Source: Candidatus Poribacteria bacterium (lineage in GTDB: Bacteria; Poribacteria; WGA-4E; DTYX01). Taken from it: DNA of 5,463 nucleotides. The notes under the pieces were generated by a model. The model made no database searches. It was not told the DNA's origin and saw only the letters and a list, made by a program, of their open reading frames with translations. The stretch spans positions 1-5,463 of the forward strand of contig DTYX01000483.1 in assembly GCA_012961655.1 (NCBI GenBank), in the 5' to 3' direction. Positions 1 through 5,252 of this stretch are shown in pieces. Each line of letters opens with the position of its first letter. Within the stretch, counting starts at the first letter, position 1. The position numbers and the translations under genes were made by a program.

Positions 1-37
1 TCTTTATCAAAACAAATTTAACAATGCACTACATACC

Positions 38-43
38 AGGAGG
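38..43 (+). promoter_or_regulatory. Ribosome binding site AGGAGG
   Basis: A full AGGAGG sits 7 nt before the ATG at 51. It decides the start of the first gene against the earlier in-frame ATG at 24, which has only an A/T-rich stretch before it. Confidence 0.8.
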
Positions 44-50
44 AATAAAA

Positions 51-710
51 ATGCAAACGGACCCAATCACCCTTATAAAGTTAATAAATGATTTTCGAGA
101 TGAATTGAAAGCATGTATGGAAAATATTGAAAAGCTCACTGGGGCATCGCAGCCGATTGTCCTGGGGGATTTTATCGTGGATATGCACAACAACTATCTC
201 CGTCAGGCAAAGGCGATTTGCGATGATGCAGCCATCCAGGGGATGAGTGAAATCGACAAAGAACTGACGAACATGGTTGAAGGTCTAGATGACTACCGAA
301 GAGAGCGGCTTGCCAAGATGCATGAAGTCCACATCGCATCCGGTCAACTTCTGACCTGTTTGTCAGGCGCGGTGAAAAGCGGCAAAGCTGGTCCACAGAG
401 TCAACTTGTAGGCGTTATCGGGCTTATAGAGAATCTCGGCAAGCAGATTGATGATATGCCGCGTAAAGGAGCAGTCCCAGAAGATGAAATAGCGTATTGC
501 CAGTTTGCACGACAATTGGTAAAAGACTATAATCGCTATCTCTCATTGGTACTTGAATCGACTGACGATGCGGTGTTAAATGAGTTATTTCGACCAATCG
601 AACTGCTTGAAGAGGGCGCGACAATAAACGACTGTAAGGGCAAGATTCAAGAAGTTGGAATGGCTCAAAGCAGTTTGCTTAGCTATTTGAAGAGGATGTA
701 TGGACGATAA
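51..710 (+). CDS. Hypothetical helical protein, 219 aa
   Basis: I do not recognise this family. The start at 51 is chosen because AGGAGG at 38-43 lies 7 nt before it; an in-frame ATG at 24 has no ribosome binding site and would add nine residues. The product looks soluble and almost wholly alpha-helical, with no signal peptide or membrane segment. Charged amphipathic stretches cover about residues 5-30, 45-95 and 145-215, so a helical bundle or coiled-coil-like fold is plausible. A Gly/Ser/Lys-rich turn (about 105-117, SGAVKSGKAGPQ) precedes a hydrophobic helix (119-130). It ends in a basic tail (LKRMYGR). Cysteines at 22, 57, 103, 150 and 195 are scattered and form no CxxC pair. It stands 166 bp upstream of the phosphotransferase gene on the same strand, too far apart to assume an operon. 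The reading frame is convincing; the function is unknown. Confidence 0.8.
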   Translation: MQTDPITLIKLINDFRDELKACMENIEKLTGASQPIVLGDFIVDMHNNYLRQAKAICDDAAIQGMSEIDKELTNMVEGLDDYRRERLAKMHEVHIASGQLLTCLSGAVKSGKAGPQSQLVGVIGLIENLGKQIDDMPRKGAVPEDEIAYCQFARQLVKDYNRYLSLVLESTDDAVLNELFRPIELLEEGATINDCKGKIQEVGMAQSSLLSYLKRMYGR

Positions 711-752
711 GTTGAAAGTTAATACAATTGATACCGCCTTATTCGATTTTCT

Positions 753-787
753 TTAAGCGCCTTTAAGAAAGTGGAAAATGGCGTTAA
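753..787 (+). other. Imperfect inverted repeat in the 711-876 gap
   Basis: TTAA(G)CGCC at 753-761 can pair with GGCGTTAA at 780-787, giving eight base pairs with one bulged G around an 18-nt A-rich loop. It lies 43 nt after the stop of the first gene. A terminator role is possible, but no run of T follows at once (GTTATC comes next), so I do not call it one. The rest of this gap is A/T-rich. An ATATTATAAC block at 841-850 resembles a -10 element in both directions and has no good -35 partner on the plus strand. Confidence 0.3.
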
Positions 788-876
788 GTTATCAAAAATC
801 TTCTTTTTCGCGGAGGAACCCGTTTTCTATCACCCCTTTGATATTATAACATACAAGATGAGTAAGTGCAAGTGAT

Positions 877-1965
877 ATGACTATACGAATTGAAGAAGAG
901 GATGTACAATTTGAGAAGATTCGGCATGGCGGTCTTACGCGCAATAATGTCTGGAAAGTCCAGTCCGCGGATGGGAAGAAGTCTGTCGTAAAGCAATTCA
1001 TTGTACCTCCGCCGAAACAACATAATCGAAAAGAACAGTCGCCAGAAGTACGTTACTCACAAACTGCTGTTGAGGCGAATATTTTAAAATTGCTTAAGCG
1101 GGAGGGGTGTCCGGTCCCGGATGTTATTGCAAGCAATGAGTCAACTCAGATTATTGTGCTAGAATGGTGCGGCGATACAACCTGGGATGATTTATGTCAG
1201 GATGAAACTATTGTGGATAAAAAAAGATATACTAGACTGGCAATCGAGGGTTTTTGCCGTATTGAACGTGTTTTTTCCGAGAAGGCTGGCTTGGTGGAGC
1301 CGTATGTATATCCGTTGGACTATAAGTCGCATCTGTATCAAATTGGCGAAAAATTACTCACTTCTGCTCGGCGCTGTATCTCAGATTTAGCCTGGATTAG
1401 AGATGAACCGCTGACGGAGTCTGAGACCAAAATTGTCGATGAATCGTGGGATGAAATCTCGCATTGCATTCTTGAAAGGCAATCCACTTTGGGAACTTTG
1501 GATTACAATGCGCGAAATATTATAATAGACCGAAATCGGTTAACTTTTATCGATTTTGCCAAAATCGGTTGGGATTGGCCGGAGCGGCGTTTGATGCAAT
1601 ATCTAACGGGATTAGGCGCGCATATAGAAGGAGGGAATTTTACGACTTTATTAGATGCGGAACATACCGGACTTTACGCGGAAATAATGTCGAGGATAGA
1701 TGTAACACTCAATTGGCAAAAGCTAGCGGCGCTGGTAGATTATCATCACATTTTATTTTATCTCACCGCGATTATCAGATTATTGAGGCTCCTGAAAAAT
1801 CCTGAAATCCGACAAAGCATCTTATTGTCCCGGGCTTGGGGACCTGTAAAGCCACGGATGACAAGAGCGTTATTTAACCTGGCTCATAAATCGTTAAGTC
1901 ATGATGAAGCAGCAGCGGCAATTCGCAATCTATTTCTGAGTTTCGCCGATAAGATAAAATTCTAA
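877..1965 (+). CDS. APH-fold phosphotransferase (kinase-like), 362 aa
   Basis: This is a protein of the aminoglycoside phosphotransferase / choline kinase fold, expected to move the gamma-phosphate of ATP to a small hydroxylated substrate in the cytoplasm. Landmarks in order: a glycine-rich loop (18-28, GGLTRNNVWKV), the ATP-binding lysine (K39 in VVKQ), a helix-C glutamate (E66), a hinge (VLEWCGDTTW, 94-103), the catalytic segment LDYNARNIII (208-217) with D209 and N214 in D-x4-N spacing, and the metal-binding D226 in FIDF, followed by GWDWPERRL (231-239). The usual histidine and glycine of the HGD motif are replaced by T207 and L208, but the acidic and amide residues are kept, so it is probably active. 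The C-terminal lobe (about 240-362) is helical. ATG 877 is the first in-frame start after a stop at 859-861; no clear ribosome binding site precedes it. The substrate is unknown, and a resistance role should not be assumed. Confidence 0.82.
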   Translation: MTIRIEEEDVQFEKIRHGGLTRNNVWKVQSADGKKSVVKQFIVPPPKQHNRKEQSPEVRYSQTAVEANILKLLKREGCPVPDVIASNESTQIIVLEWCGDTTWDDLCQDETIVDKKRYTRLAIEGFCRIERVFSEKAGLVEPYVYPLDYKSHLYQIGEKLLTSARRCISDLAWIRDEPLTESETKIVDESWDEISHCILERQSTLGTLDYNARNIIIDRNRLTFIDFAKIGWDWPERRLMQYLTGLGAHIEGGNFTTLLDAEHTGLYAEIMSRIDVTLNWQKLAALVDYHHILFYLTAIIRLLRLLKNPEIRQSILLSRAWGPVKPRMTRALFNLAHKSLSHDEAAAAIRNLFLSFADKIKF

Positions 1966-2064
1966 ACTCCCTACCTTAATTGCTTTTCTACTTTGCATAA
2001 TTTTCGCTGAATTGCGGAGATGAGCCGCCGGCGCTCAGTTGTAACGGCCTTTGAACCAATTTCC
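1966..2064. other. Convergent intergenic gap with a GC-rich hairpin
   Basis: The kinase gene and the ygbA-like gene end toward each other here. TGAGC and GCTCA flank a GC-rich centre (CGCCGGC) at about 2021-2037, a possible small hairpin. No T-run follows on either strand, so a bidirectional terminator is only a guess. No coding signal was seen. Confidence 0.3.
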
Positions 2065-2406
2065 TCACTCTGTTTTCAAGGTCCCCGGCTCTTTCCTAAA
2101 TCCATCAATGAAGTGAAATAGCGCTAGGACAGGATGGCGATACAACATCCGAGGGCCGGCATAACGCATCACTGCTCGAACCTTCTCTCTCATCACCGGT
2201 TTGTAACAATGCACAGGGCACTTGGCGCACGTTGTTTTGTTTTCCTGGAACGGACATCCGCTGAGACGAACCTGAGCATAATCCAGAAGCTCTCCGCATT
2301 CAAGGCAAAGTTCGCCCTTAGTTTTATGTTTGCGACGACAATAAAGGCGTAACATTGCTTCGATGGTTTTATTTTCTCTTTTTATTCGAGGATGGTCGCT
2401 AGACAT
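2065..2406 (-). CDS. ygbA: YgbA-family cysteine-rich protein, 113 aa
   Basis: The sequence fits the YgbA family (Pfam 'Nitrous oxide-stimulated promoter'), known from enterobacteria as a small protein made under nitrosative stress. A basic N-terminus (RIKRENKTIEAMLRLYC, 7-23) is followed by CLECGELLDYAQVRLSGC (34-51), then CAKCPVHCYKP (60-70) and VMRYAGPRMLYRHPVLALFH (79-98). The CxxC pair C34/C37 plus C51, C60, C63 and C67 could hold zinc or an iron-sulfur cluster, which would suit NO sensing or damage tolerance; that is inference. The start at 2406 is preferred because GAGGT lies 7 nt upstream; an in-frame ATG at 2424, behind a weaker GAGAAG, would add six residues. The upstream dehydrogenase gene stops 84 bp before this start. 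TATACT at 2484-2479 could be a -10 element but has no clear -35, and I see no recognised NO-regulator operator. Family assignment is firm; the biochemical role is not established. Confidence 0.85.
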   Translation of the reverse strand: MSSDHPRIKRENKTIEAMLRLYCRRKHKTKGELCLECGELLDYAQVRLSGCPFQENKTTCAKCPVHCYKPVMREKVRAVMRYAGPRMLYRHPVLALFHFIDGFRKEPGTLKTE

Positions 2407-2490
2407 TGTGAATACCTCTGACATTGTCTTCTCATTTCAGGATTGTTTTATCTTCTTTCTGGCATCCAAAGACGCAAAAGTATAATGATT

Positions 2491-3531
2491 TCACCTCATT
2501 TTCAGGATAACCCCCAACGCTTCGTTGGGGGTCTGAATGAGTTTCTCACAGGCTTCTGGAGCTTCATCCAGCGTAAATTCATCTGTGATAATTGATTTCA
2601 CATTCAGACGTCCTAGGGCTATGAGATGAAGACATTCTTCGAGATTGCGCTTCGTATTCCATTCTACAAACACGGATGGATAATCTTGTCCACGCTCGTA
2701 TTGGTCATCATGATAACCTGGTCCCGTTCTCGCCGCGCTTCTAACATCAATATTACCCAGGGATGCAGCGAAACCGTGTGAAATATGAGCGCCGCCGACG
2801 ATGACGATGCGTCCCCATTTATGCGTATCAGGAGCCGTCTTTATCATTGTCACTATCTGTCGAAATGCTTCAGTGCCTTCACCACCGAAACAGATAATGC
2901 CACAGTCCATGCCATAGCCGCGGGTAAATTCGTTGGCAACTTCCACGGGGTCATCTTCATCAGCGTTTACGGCAATATCAGCGCTTGACTCCTGGGCAAT
3001 TTTTACTCGCAATGGTAATTTGTCTACCCCCATGACGTACGCGCCGGCAAGTCTGGCAATTTGGCAACAGAGTTGTCCCACCACGCCTAATCCCATGACA
3101 ACGACATTCTCACAAATTCTAAGCTGCGCGCGTTGGATGGTGTGAAGCGCTGTAGCGGCTAAATGGTTAAACGCCGCCTCTTGATAGGTAACGACCTCAG
3201 GTATTGGCACACTCAGATTTTTGGGCACACACGCATGAGTTGCATGCAAGGCATATCCCCCGCCCATACACGCCACCCTCATGCCAATTTCGAACTCATC
3301 ACAATCTTCACCTTTAGCAATTACATCGCCAGCATTTTGATATCCAAAGGGACGTTTCGGCCCAGAAACATTGGCGCCTGCTCTTCTTGACTTAACACCG
3401 CCAAGCTCAGTTCCTGGGCTGATTAACGAGGAGTGAACCTCTATCAATATTTCGCCCTTTTGTGGTTCAGGAATAGGTCCCTGTTCTACAGAAATCATGC
3501 CTCTGCCGTCAATAGTTGCAAATTTCCTCAT
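2491..3531 (-). CDS. MDR-family dehydrogenase without zinc ligands, 346 aa
   Basis: A complete medium-chain dehydrogenase/reductase of typical length. The N-terminal GroES-like catalytic domain (1-135) carries SSLISPGTELGG (34-45) where zinc alcohol dehydrogenases have their catalytic cysteine motif, and FGYQNAG (62-68) in place of GHE-x-x-G. The four-cysteine structural zinc loop is also missing, so zinc-independent chemistry is expected. The Rossmann domain shows VVVMGLGVVGQ (143-153, GxGxxG). D170 at the end of the second strand suggests NAD rather than NADP. The C-terminal part (ARTGPGY ... ERGQDYP ... RNLEECLHLIALGRLNVKSIIT) matches my memory of the dehydrogenase half of 'bi-domain oxidoreductases' that are fused to a Gfo/Idh/MocA domain; here it stands alone. 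A sugar or polyol-like substrate is therefore a guess. ATG 3531 has AAGGAG 13 nt upstream, a rather long spacing. An extended -10 promoter lies 45 nt upstream. Confidence 0.85.
   Translation of the reverse strand: MRKFATIDGRGMISVEQGPIPEPQKGEILIEVHSSLISPGTELGGVKSRRAGANVSGPKRPFGYQNAGDVIAKGEDCDEFEIGMRVACMGGGYALHATHACVPKNLSVPIPEVVTYQEAAFNHLAATALHTIQRAQLRICENVVVMGLGVVGQLCCQIARLAGAYVMGVDKLPLRVKIAQESSADIAVNADEDDPVEVANEFTRGYGMDCGIICFGGEGTEAFRQIVTMIKTAPDTHKWGRIVIVGGAHISHGFAASLGNIDVRSAARTGPGYHDDQYERGQDYPSVFVEWNTKRNLEECLHLIALGRLNVKSIITDEFTLDEAPEACEKLIQTPNEALGVILKMR
2510..2532. repeat. Perfect 10-bp hairpin inside the dehydrogenase 3' end
   Basis: ACCCCCAACG (2510-2519), loop CTT (2520-2522) and CGTTGGGGGT (2523-2532) form a perfect inverted repeat. 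It encodes about TPNEALGV near the C-terminus of the dehydrogenase and ends 17 nt before the stop codon. No T-tract follows in either direction, so it is not a classical terminator. It could slow ribosomes or protect the 3' end of the mRNA from exonucleases; both are inference. Confidence 0.7.
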
Positions 3532-3575
3532 AATACTCAGTCTTCTCCTTCTGTCAAAATTGCACTTTAGTATTT

Positions 3576-3584
3576 ATTATAACA
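3576..3584 (-). promoter_or_regulatory. Extended -10 promoter of the dehydrogenase gene
   Basis: Read on the minus strand, TGTTATAAT is a full match to the extended -10 consensus TGnTATAAT. It ends 44 nt before the ATG at 3531, giving a predicted leader of about 37 nt. No good -35 hexamer stands at 17 nt; TTGTAG at a 20-nt spacing is the nearest. An extended -10 can work without a strong -35. It suggests the dehydrogenase is transcribed separately from the DJ-1/PfpI gene upstream. Confidence 0.55.
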
Positions 3585-3620
3585 CCTGCTTTCAAAAGTA
3601 TCTACAATTTTTTATCAGCA

Positions 3621-4220
3621 TTACTGCTTTGTAAATTTATCATTTTTCATCTGTTTTAATGCCTTCAAGTATTCGCGCATCCACTGCCAGCCATCGCGAG
3701 CGCCTCGCGCCGTGATAATGTTGCCGTCCACTACTACCGGCGCGTCTAAATACGTGGCGCCACAGACTTCAGCATCGAACCTGCATTTCGCTACGGTAGT
3801 GATGCGTTTCCCTTTTATCACCCCAGCTGTTGCCAGTACCTCAATCCCGTGGCAAATCGAGCCGACCGGTCGTCCCGCGTCCACCAGCCATCGCACAGCG
3901 TGAATTAGGCACTCATCGTAGCGAATGTACTCGGGAGCCCGGCCGCCACTGACCAGTAGCCCGGCGTACTCTTCAGGTTTGATGTCGCGGAAAGCGATGT
4001 CAGAATGCAGATGGTAGCCGGGACTTTCTTGGGTGATATCCCAGCTCTGCGGTTGCTCGTGCTGTACAAGCGAGTAGACGCGGACCTCAGGGGCTGCCAA
4101 AACTACCTGATAATCATCCTCTTGCAGGCGCATCCACGGGTACAGCGTATCAGTCACTTCGGCCGCGTCGCCGATGACTAAGAGGATTTTTCGTGTCTTT
4201 AGATTTGCTTCCTGGGTCAT
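3621..4220 (-). CDS. DJ-1/PfpI family protein, 199 aa
   Basis: A member of the PfpI branch of the DJ-1/class I glutamine amidotransferase-like superfamily. Relatives have been reported as proteases, glyoxalases or protein/nucleotide deglycases; which of these applies cannot be read from sequence. Landmarks: first strand KILLVIGDAAEV (11-22) with E21 at the place of the conserved glutamate near the reactive cysteine; GLLVSGGRAPEYIRYD (87-102) with the PfpI-type E97; nucleophile elbow GSICHGIEVLATAGVIKGK (120-138) with C123 and H124; and a last strand and helix VDGNIITARGARDGWQWM (164-181). The Glu-Cys-His set is complete, so it should be active, probably as an oligomer. The start at 4220 is set by GGAGGT at 4232-4227, 6 nt upstream; an in-frame ATG at 4292 would add 24 unusual residues and lacks such a site. 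No signal peptide is seen, so it is cytoplasmic. The gene lies 90 bp upstream of the dehydrogenase on the same strand. Confidence 0.9.
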   Translation of the reverse strand: MTQEANLKTRKILLVIGDAAEVTDTLYPWMRLQEDDYQVVLAAPEVRVYSLVQHEQPQSWDITQESPGYHLHSDIAFRDIKPEEYAGLLVSGGRAPEYIRYDECLIHAVRWLVDAGRPVGSICHGIEVLATAGVIKGKRITTVAKCRFDAEVCGATYLDAPVVVDGNIITARGARDGWQWMREYLKALKQMKNDKFTKQ

Positions 4221-4226
4221 TTTCTT

Positions 4227-4232
4227 ACCTCC
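4227..4232 (-). promoter_or_regulatory. Ribosome binding site GGAGGT of the DJ-1/PfpI gene
   Basis: GGAGGT on the minus strand, 6 nt before ATG 4220, decides the start in favour of the shorter, family-typical N-terminus. Just upstream lies a tandem 8-bp repeat (TAACAGAT twice on the plus strand, 4248-4263), and further up CGCAA-CATA-TTGCG at 4284-4297. Either could be an operator, without proof. Confidence 0.75.
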
Positions 4233-4391
4233 ACATCTCATATGCAATAACAGATTAACAGATGGATTAAGTTTTTCAAGAAATCGCAACATATTGCGGA
4301 AGGAAATCGAAGGGGGAACGCTCGGTTGAACTGACTTTGCTTGAGAATAAGTTAGAAGGAGTTGAGTTCTCTAATTTTTGCGGTTGGCGTC

Positions 4392-4457
4392 AAAAGTAAA
4401 AGAGACATGCTTCATATCTTGGATTTCTGCCAAGGTATTCGAAACATGCCTCTTCTA
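4392..4457 (-). terminator. Long hairpin terminator of the cold-shock gene
   Basis: On the minus strand, starting about 23 nt after the csp stop, AGAAGAGGCATG (4456-4445) pairs with CATGTCTCTTTT (4409-4398) through two G-U wobbles. An inner stem, ATACCTTGG with CCAAGATAT, carries one mismatch and a loop of seven bases. The whole element folds into one long, slightly interrupted hairpin. The right arm runs into CTCTTTTACTTTTG, a U-rich end suited to intrinsic termination of the minus-strand transcript. The plus-strand exit (CCTCTTCTATTG) is a poorer T-tract. It separates the csp transcript from the DJ-1/PfpI gene. Confidence 0.7.
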
Positions 4458-4479
4458 TTGTGCTTAGGTAAAACTGTGC

Positions 4480-4683
4480 TTAATCAACTGGTACAACGTT
4501 GGTAGCTTGTGGACCTTTACGTCCCTGGACTATTTCAAATCTTACTTCCTGTCCTTCATATAGGGTCCTAAATCCAGAACCCTGTATCTCGGAATAATGC
4601 ACAAATGTATCTTCACCTTCATCTGTAGAAATGAATCCATAACCCTTCTTTTCGTTGAACCACTTCACACGGCCGGTAGCCAT
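4480..4683 (-). CDS. csp: CspA-family cold-shock protein, 67 aa
   Basis: A single cold-shock domain (five-stranded OB fold) that binds single-stranded RNA and DNA and acts in the cytoplasm as an RNA chaperone or antiterminator. RNP1 is KGYGFI (13-18) and RNP2 is VHYSEI (28-33). The surface aromatics W8, F9, F17 and F27 and residue H29 are kept, and GPQATNV (57-63) forms the last strand. At 67 residues it has the family's standard length. The ATG at 4683 gives the classical N-terminus MATGRVKWFN and has GGTGG about 8 nt upstream; a GTG at 4695 in frame would only add MVQK and overlaps that site, so it is rejected. The gene is monocistronic: a consensus promoter and a leader of about 258 nt precede it and a hairpin terminator follows. 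Whether it is cold-induced or constitutive cannot be told from the protein. The specific paralogue (A, B, C...) cannot be assigned. Confidence 0.96.
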   Translation of the reverse strand: MATGRVKWFNEKKGYGFISTDEGEDTFVHYSEIQGSGFRTLYEGQEVRFEIVQGRKGPQATNVVPVD

Positions 4684-4941
4684 TTTCTGCACCACCTTTC
4701 ACAATCATCTGTTTTGCGATTCAAATTTACCCTTCATCATATCCGGTACTTTCTAAACATCGCAAAATGAAAATAGAAGACTTTCACTTCTTGTAACAAA
4801 GAATTTCTAAGTTATCACTTCGACTTTAAATTGTTGCATTTGGTGGAAATTGTGAATCGGTGATACAAAAAAGCTAGAAGGTTATGTGAAACTTTCAATT
4901 TACTTATGCATCATGATTCTCAAAATTCTCCCAAACTAACG
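4684..4941 (-). promoter_or_regulatory. Long structured 5' leader of the cold-shock gene
   Basis: From the predicted transcription start (about 4941) to the ATG there are roughly 258 nt with no gene. cspA-type mRNAs are known for long leaders that act as thermosensors. A perfect 9-bp inverted repeat (TTTTGCGAT at 4767-4759 and ATCGCAAAA at 4720-4712, minus strand) lies just upstream of the ribosome binding site. CCACC at 4846-4842 could pair with the GGTGG of that site, but five bases are weak evidence. A mini-ORF of 11 codons (MMKGKFESQNR, 4740-4705) contains one repeat arm, and a 4-codon ATGATGCATAAGTAA lies near the 5' end. I see no clear copy of the E. coli cold box. The thermosensor role is inferred from the family. 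Confidence 0.5.
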
Positions 4942-4947
4942 ACGTTT

Positions 4948-4977
4948 ATTATACCATACTATTTTATTCAATGTCAA
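4948..4977 (-). promoter_or_regulatory. Consensus sigma70 promoter of the cold-shock gene
   Basis: On the minus strand TTGACA (4977-4972) and TATAAT (4953-4948) are both perfect hexamers separated by 18 bp. TGG directly before TATAAT adds an extended -10 (TGnTATAAT). The upstream side is A/T-rich. Transcription should start near 4941. This is by far the strongest promoter in the window and faces only the csp gene. Confidence 0.85.
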
Positions 4978-5080
4978 TGAGAATTTCGCAAAACAAAAAT
5001 TAACCATAGATGGCAACTTTTTTCTGAATCAAATTACATCAAGCCACCATCAATACTACGTTCTATCTGCAACGGTCTCA

Positions 5081-5206
5081 TTAATCCCATATTAACATTA
5101 CCTTTCCGCATTTTGATTCATCAGCCACACGGAGCGCTTCCACACCATCATCTATTTTAAAGCGGTGTGTAACTGCAGACTCAAATGTCAATTGATTTCT
5201 CACGTC
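5081..5206 (-). pseudogene. C-terminal relic of a zinc-type alcohol dehydrogenase
   Basis: A 41-codon open stretch between an in-frame TGA (5209-5207) and a TAA (5083-5081) reads LTFESAVTHRFKIDDGV, then EALRVADESKCGKVMLIWD. This is the typical C-terminal end of MDR zinc alcohol/polyol dehydrogenases (pattern: ITHRF-x-L-x-x-x-x-EA ... GKV-x-L). No start codon and no catalytic or Rossmann domain remain upstream; instead the frame is cut next to the palindrome at 5210-5229. It is not a copy of the dehydrogenase at 2491-3531, whose end reads ITDEFTLDEAPEACEKL. A TAATG overlap at its stop opens a 15-codon frame (MRPLQIERSIDGGLM, 5081 to 5034), perhaps the stump of a formerly coupled gene. The region 4978-5033 beyond it shows nothing I recognise. 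Confidence 0.6.
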
Positions 5207-5209
5207 TCA

Positions 5210-5229
5210 CACAAGTCAGGAGACTTGCG
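5210..5229. repeat. Short palindrome after the FlgD-Ig-like gene
   Basis: CAAGTC (5212-5217), loop AGGA (5218-5221) and GACTTG (5222-5227) form a perfect stem, extended by one wobble (minus strand) and one more C-G pair. It lies 23 nt after the stop at 5253 and directly before the dehydrogenase relic. No T-run follows, so it looks more like a REP-like dispersed palindrome than an intrinsic terminator. The copy number in the genome cannot be seen from here. Confidence 0.5.
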
Positions 5230-5252
5230 CTACTTATAGTTGTCAGAAATCT

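Noticed and set aside
24..50. Upstream in-frame ATG at 24 for the first gene
   Set aside because: No ribosome binding site precedes it, and the AGGAGG for the ATG at 51 lies within this stretch.
841..850. ATATTATAAC as a promoter for the kinase gene
   Set aside because: TATAAC at 845-850 has only GTTTTC at 17 nt upstream, and the minus strand reads TGTTATAAT at the same place, so the direction is ambiguous.
858..875. Five-codon ORF (MSKCK) just before the kinase start
   Set aside because: Too short and without a ribosome binding site; it ends one nucleotide before the kinase ATG and is probably chance.
2481..2486. TATAAT on the plus strand
   Set aside because: No -35 partner, and nothing is encoded downstream on that strand.
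2785..3390. Several plus-strand ORFs opposite the dehydrogenase
   Set aside because: They are antisense shadows of a clearly conserved gene, with odd composition and no ribosome binding sites.
4220..4292. N-terminal extension of the DJ-1/PfpI protein from ATG 4292
   Set aside because: The added 24 residues are atypical, and a strong GGAGGT points to the ATG at 4220.
4271..4399. Plus-strand open stretch containing ELTLLENKLEGVEF
   Set aside because: It has no start codon, matches no family I know, and runs antisense into the upstream part of the DJ-1/PfpI gene and the csp terminator.
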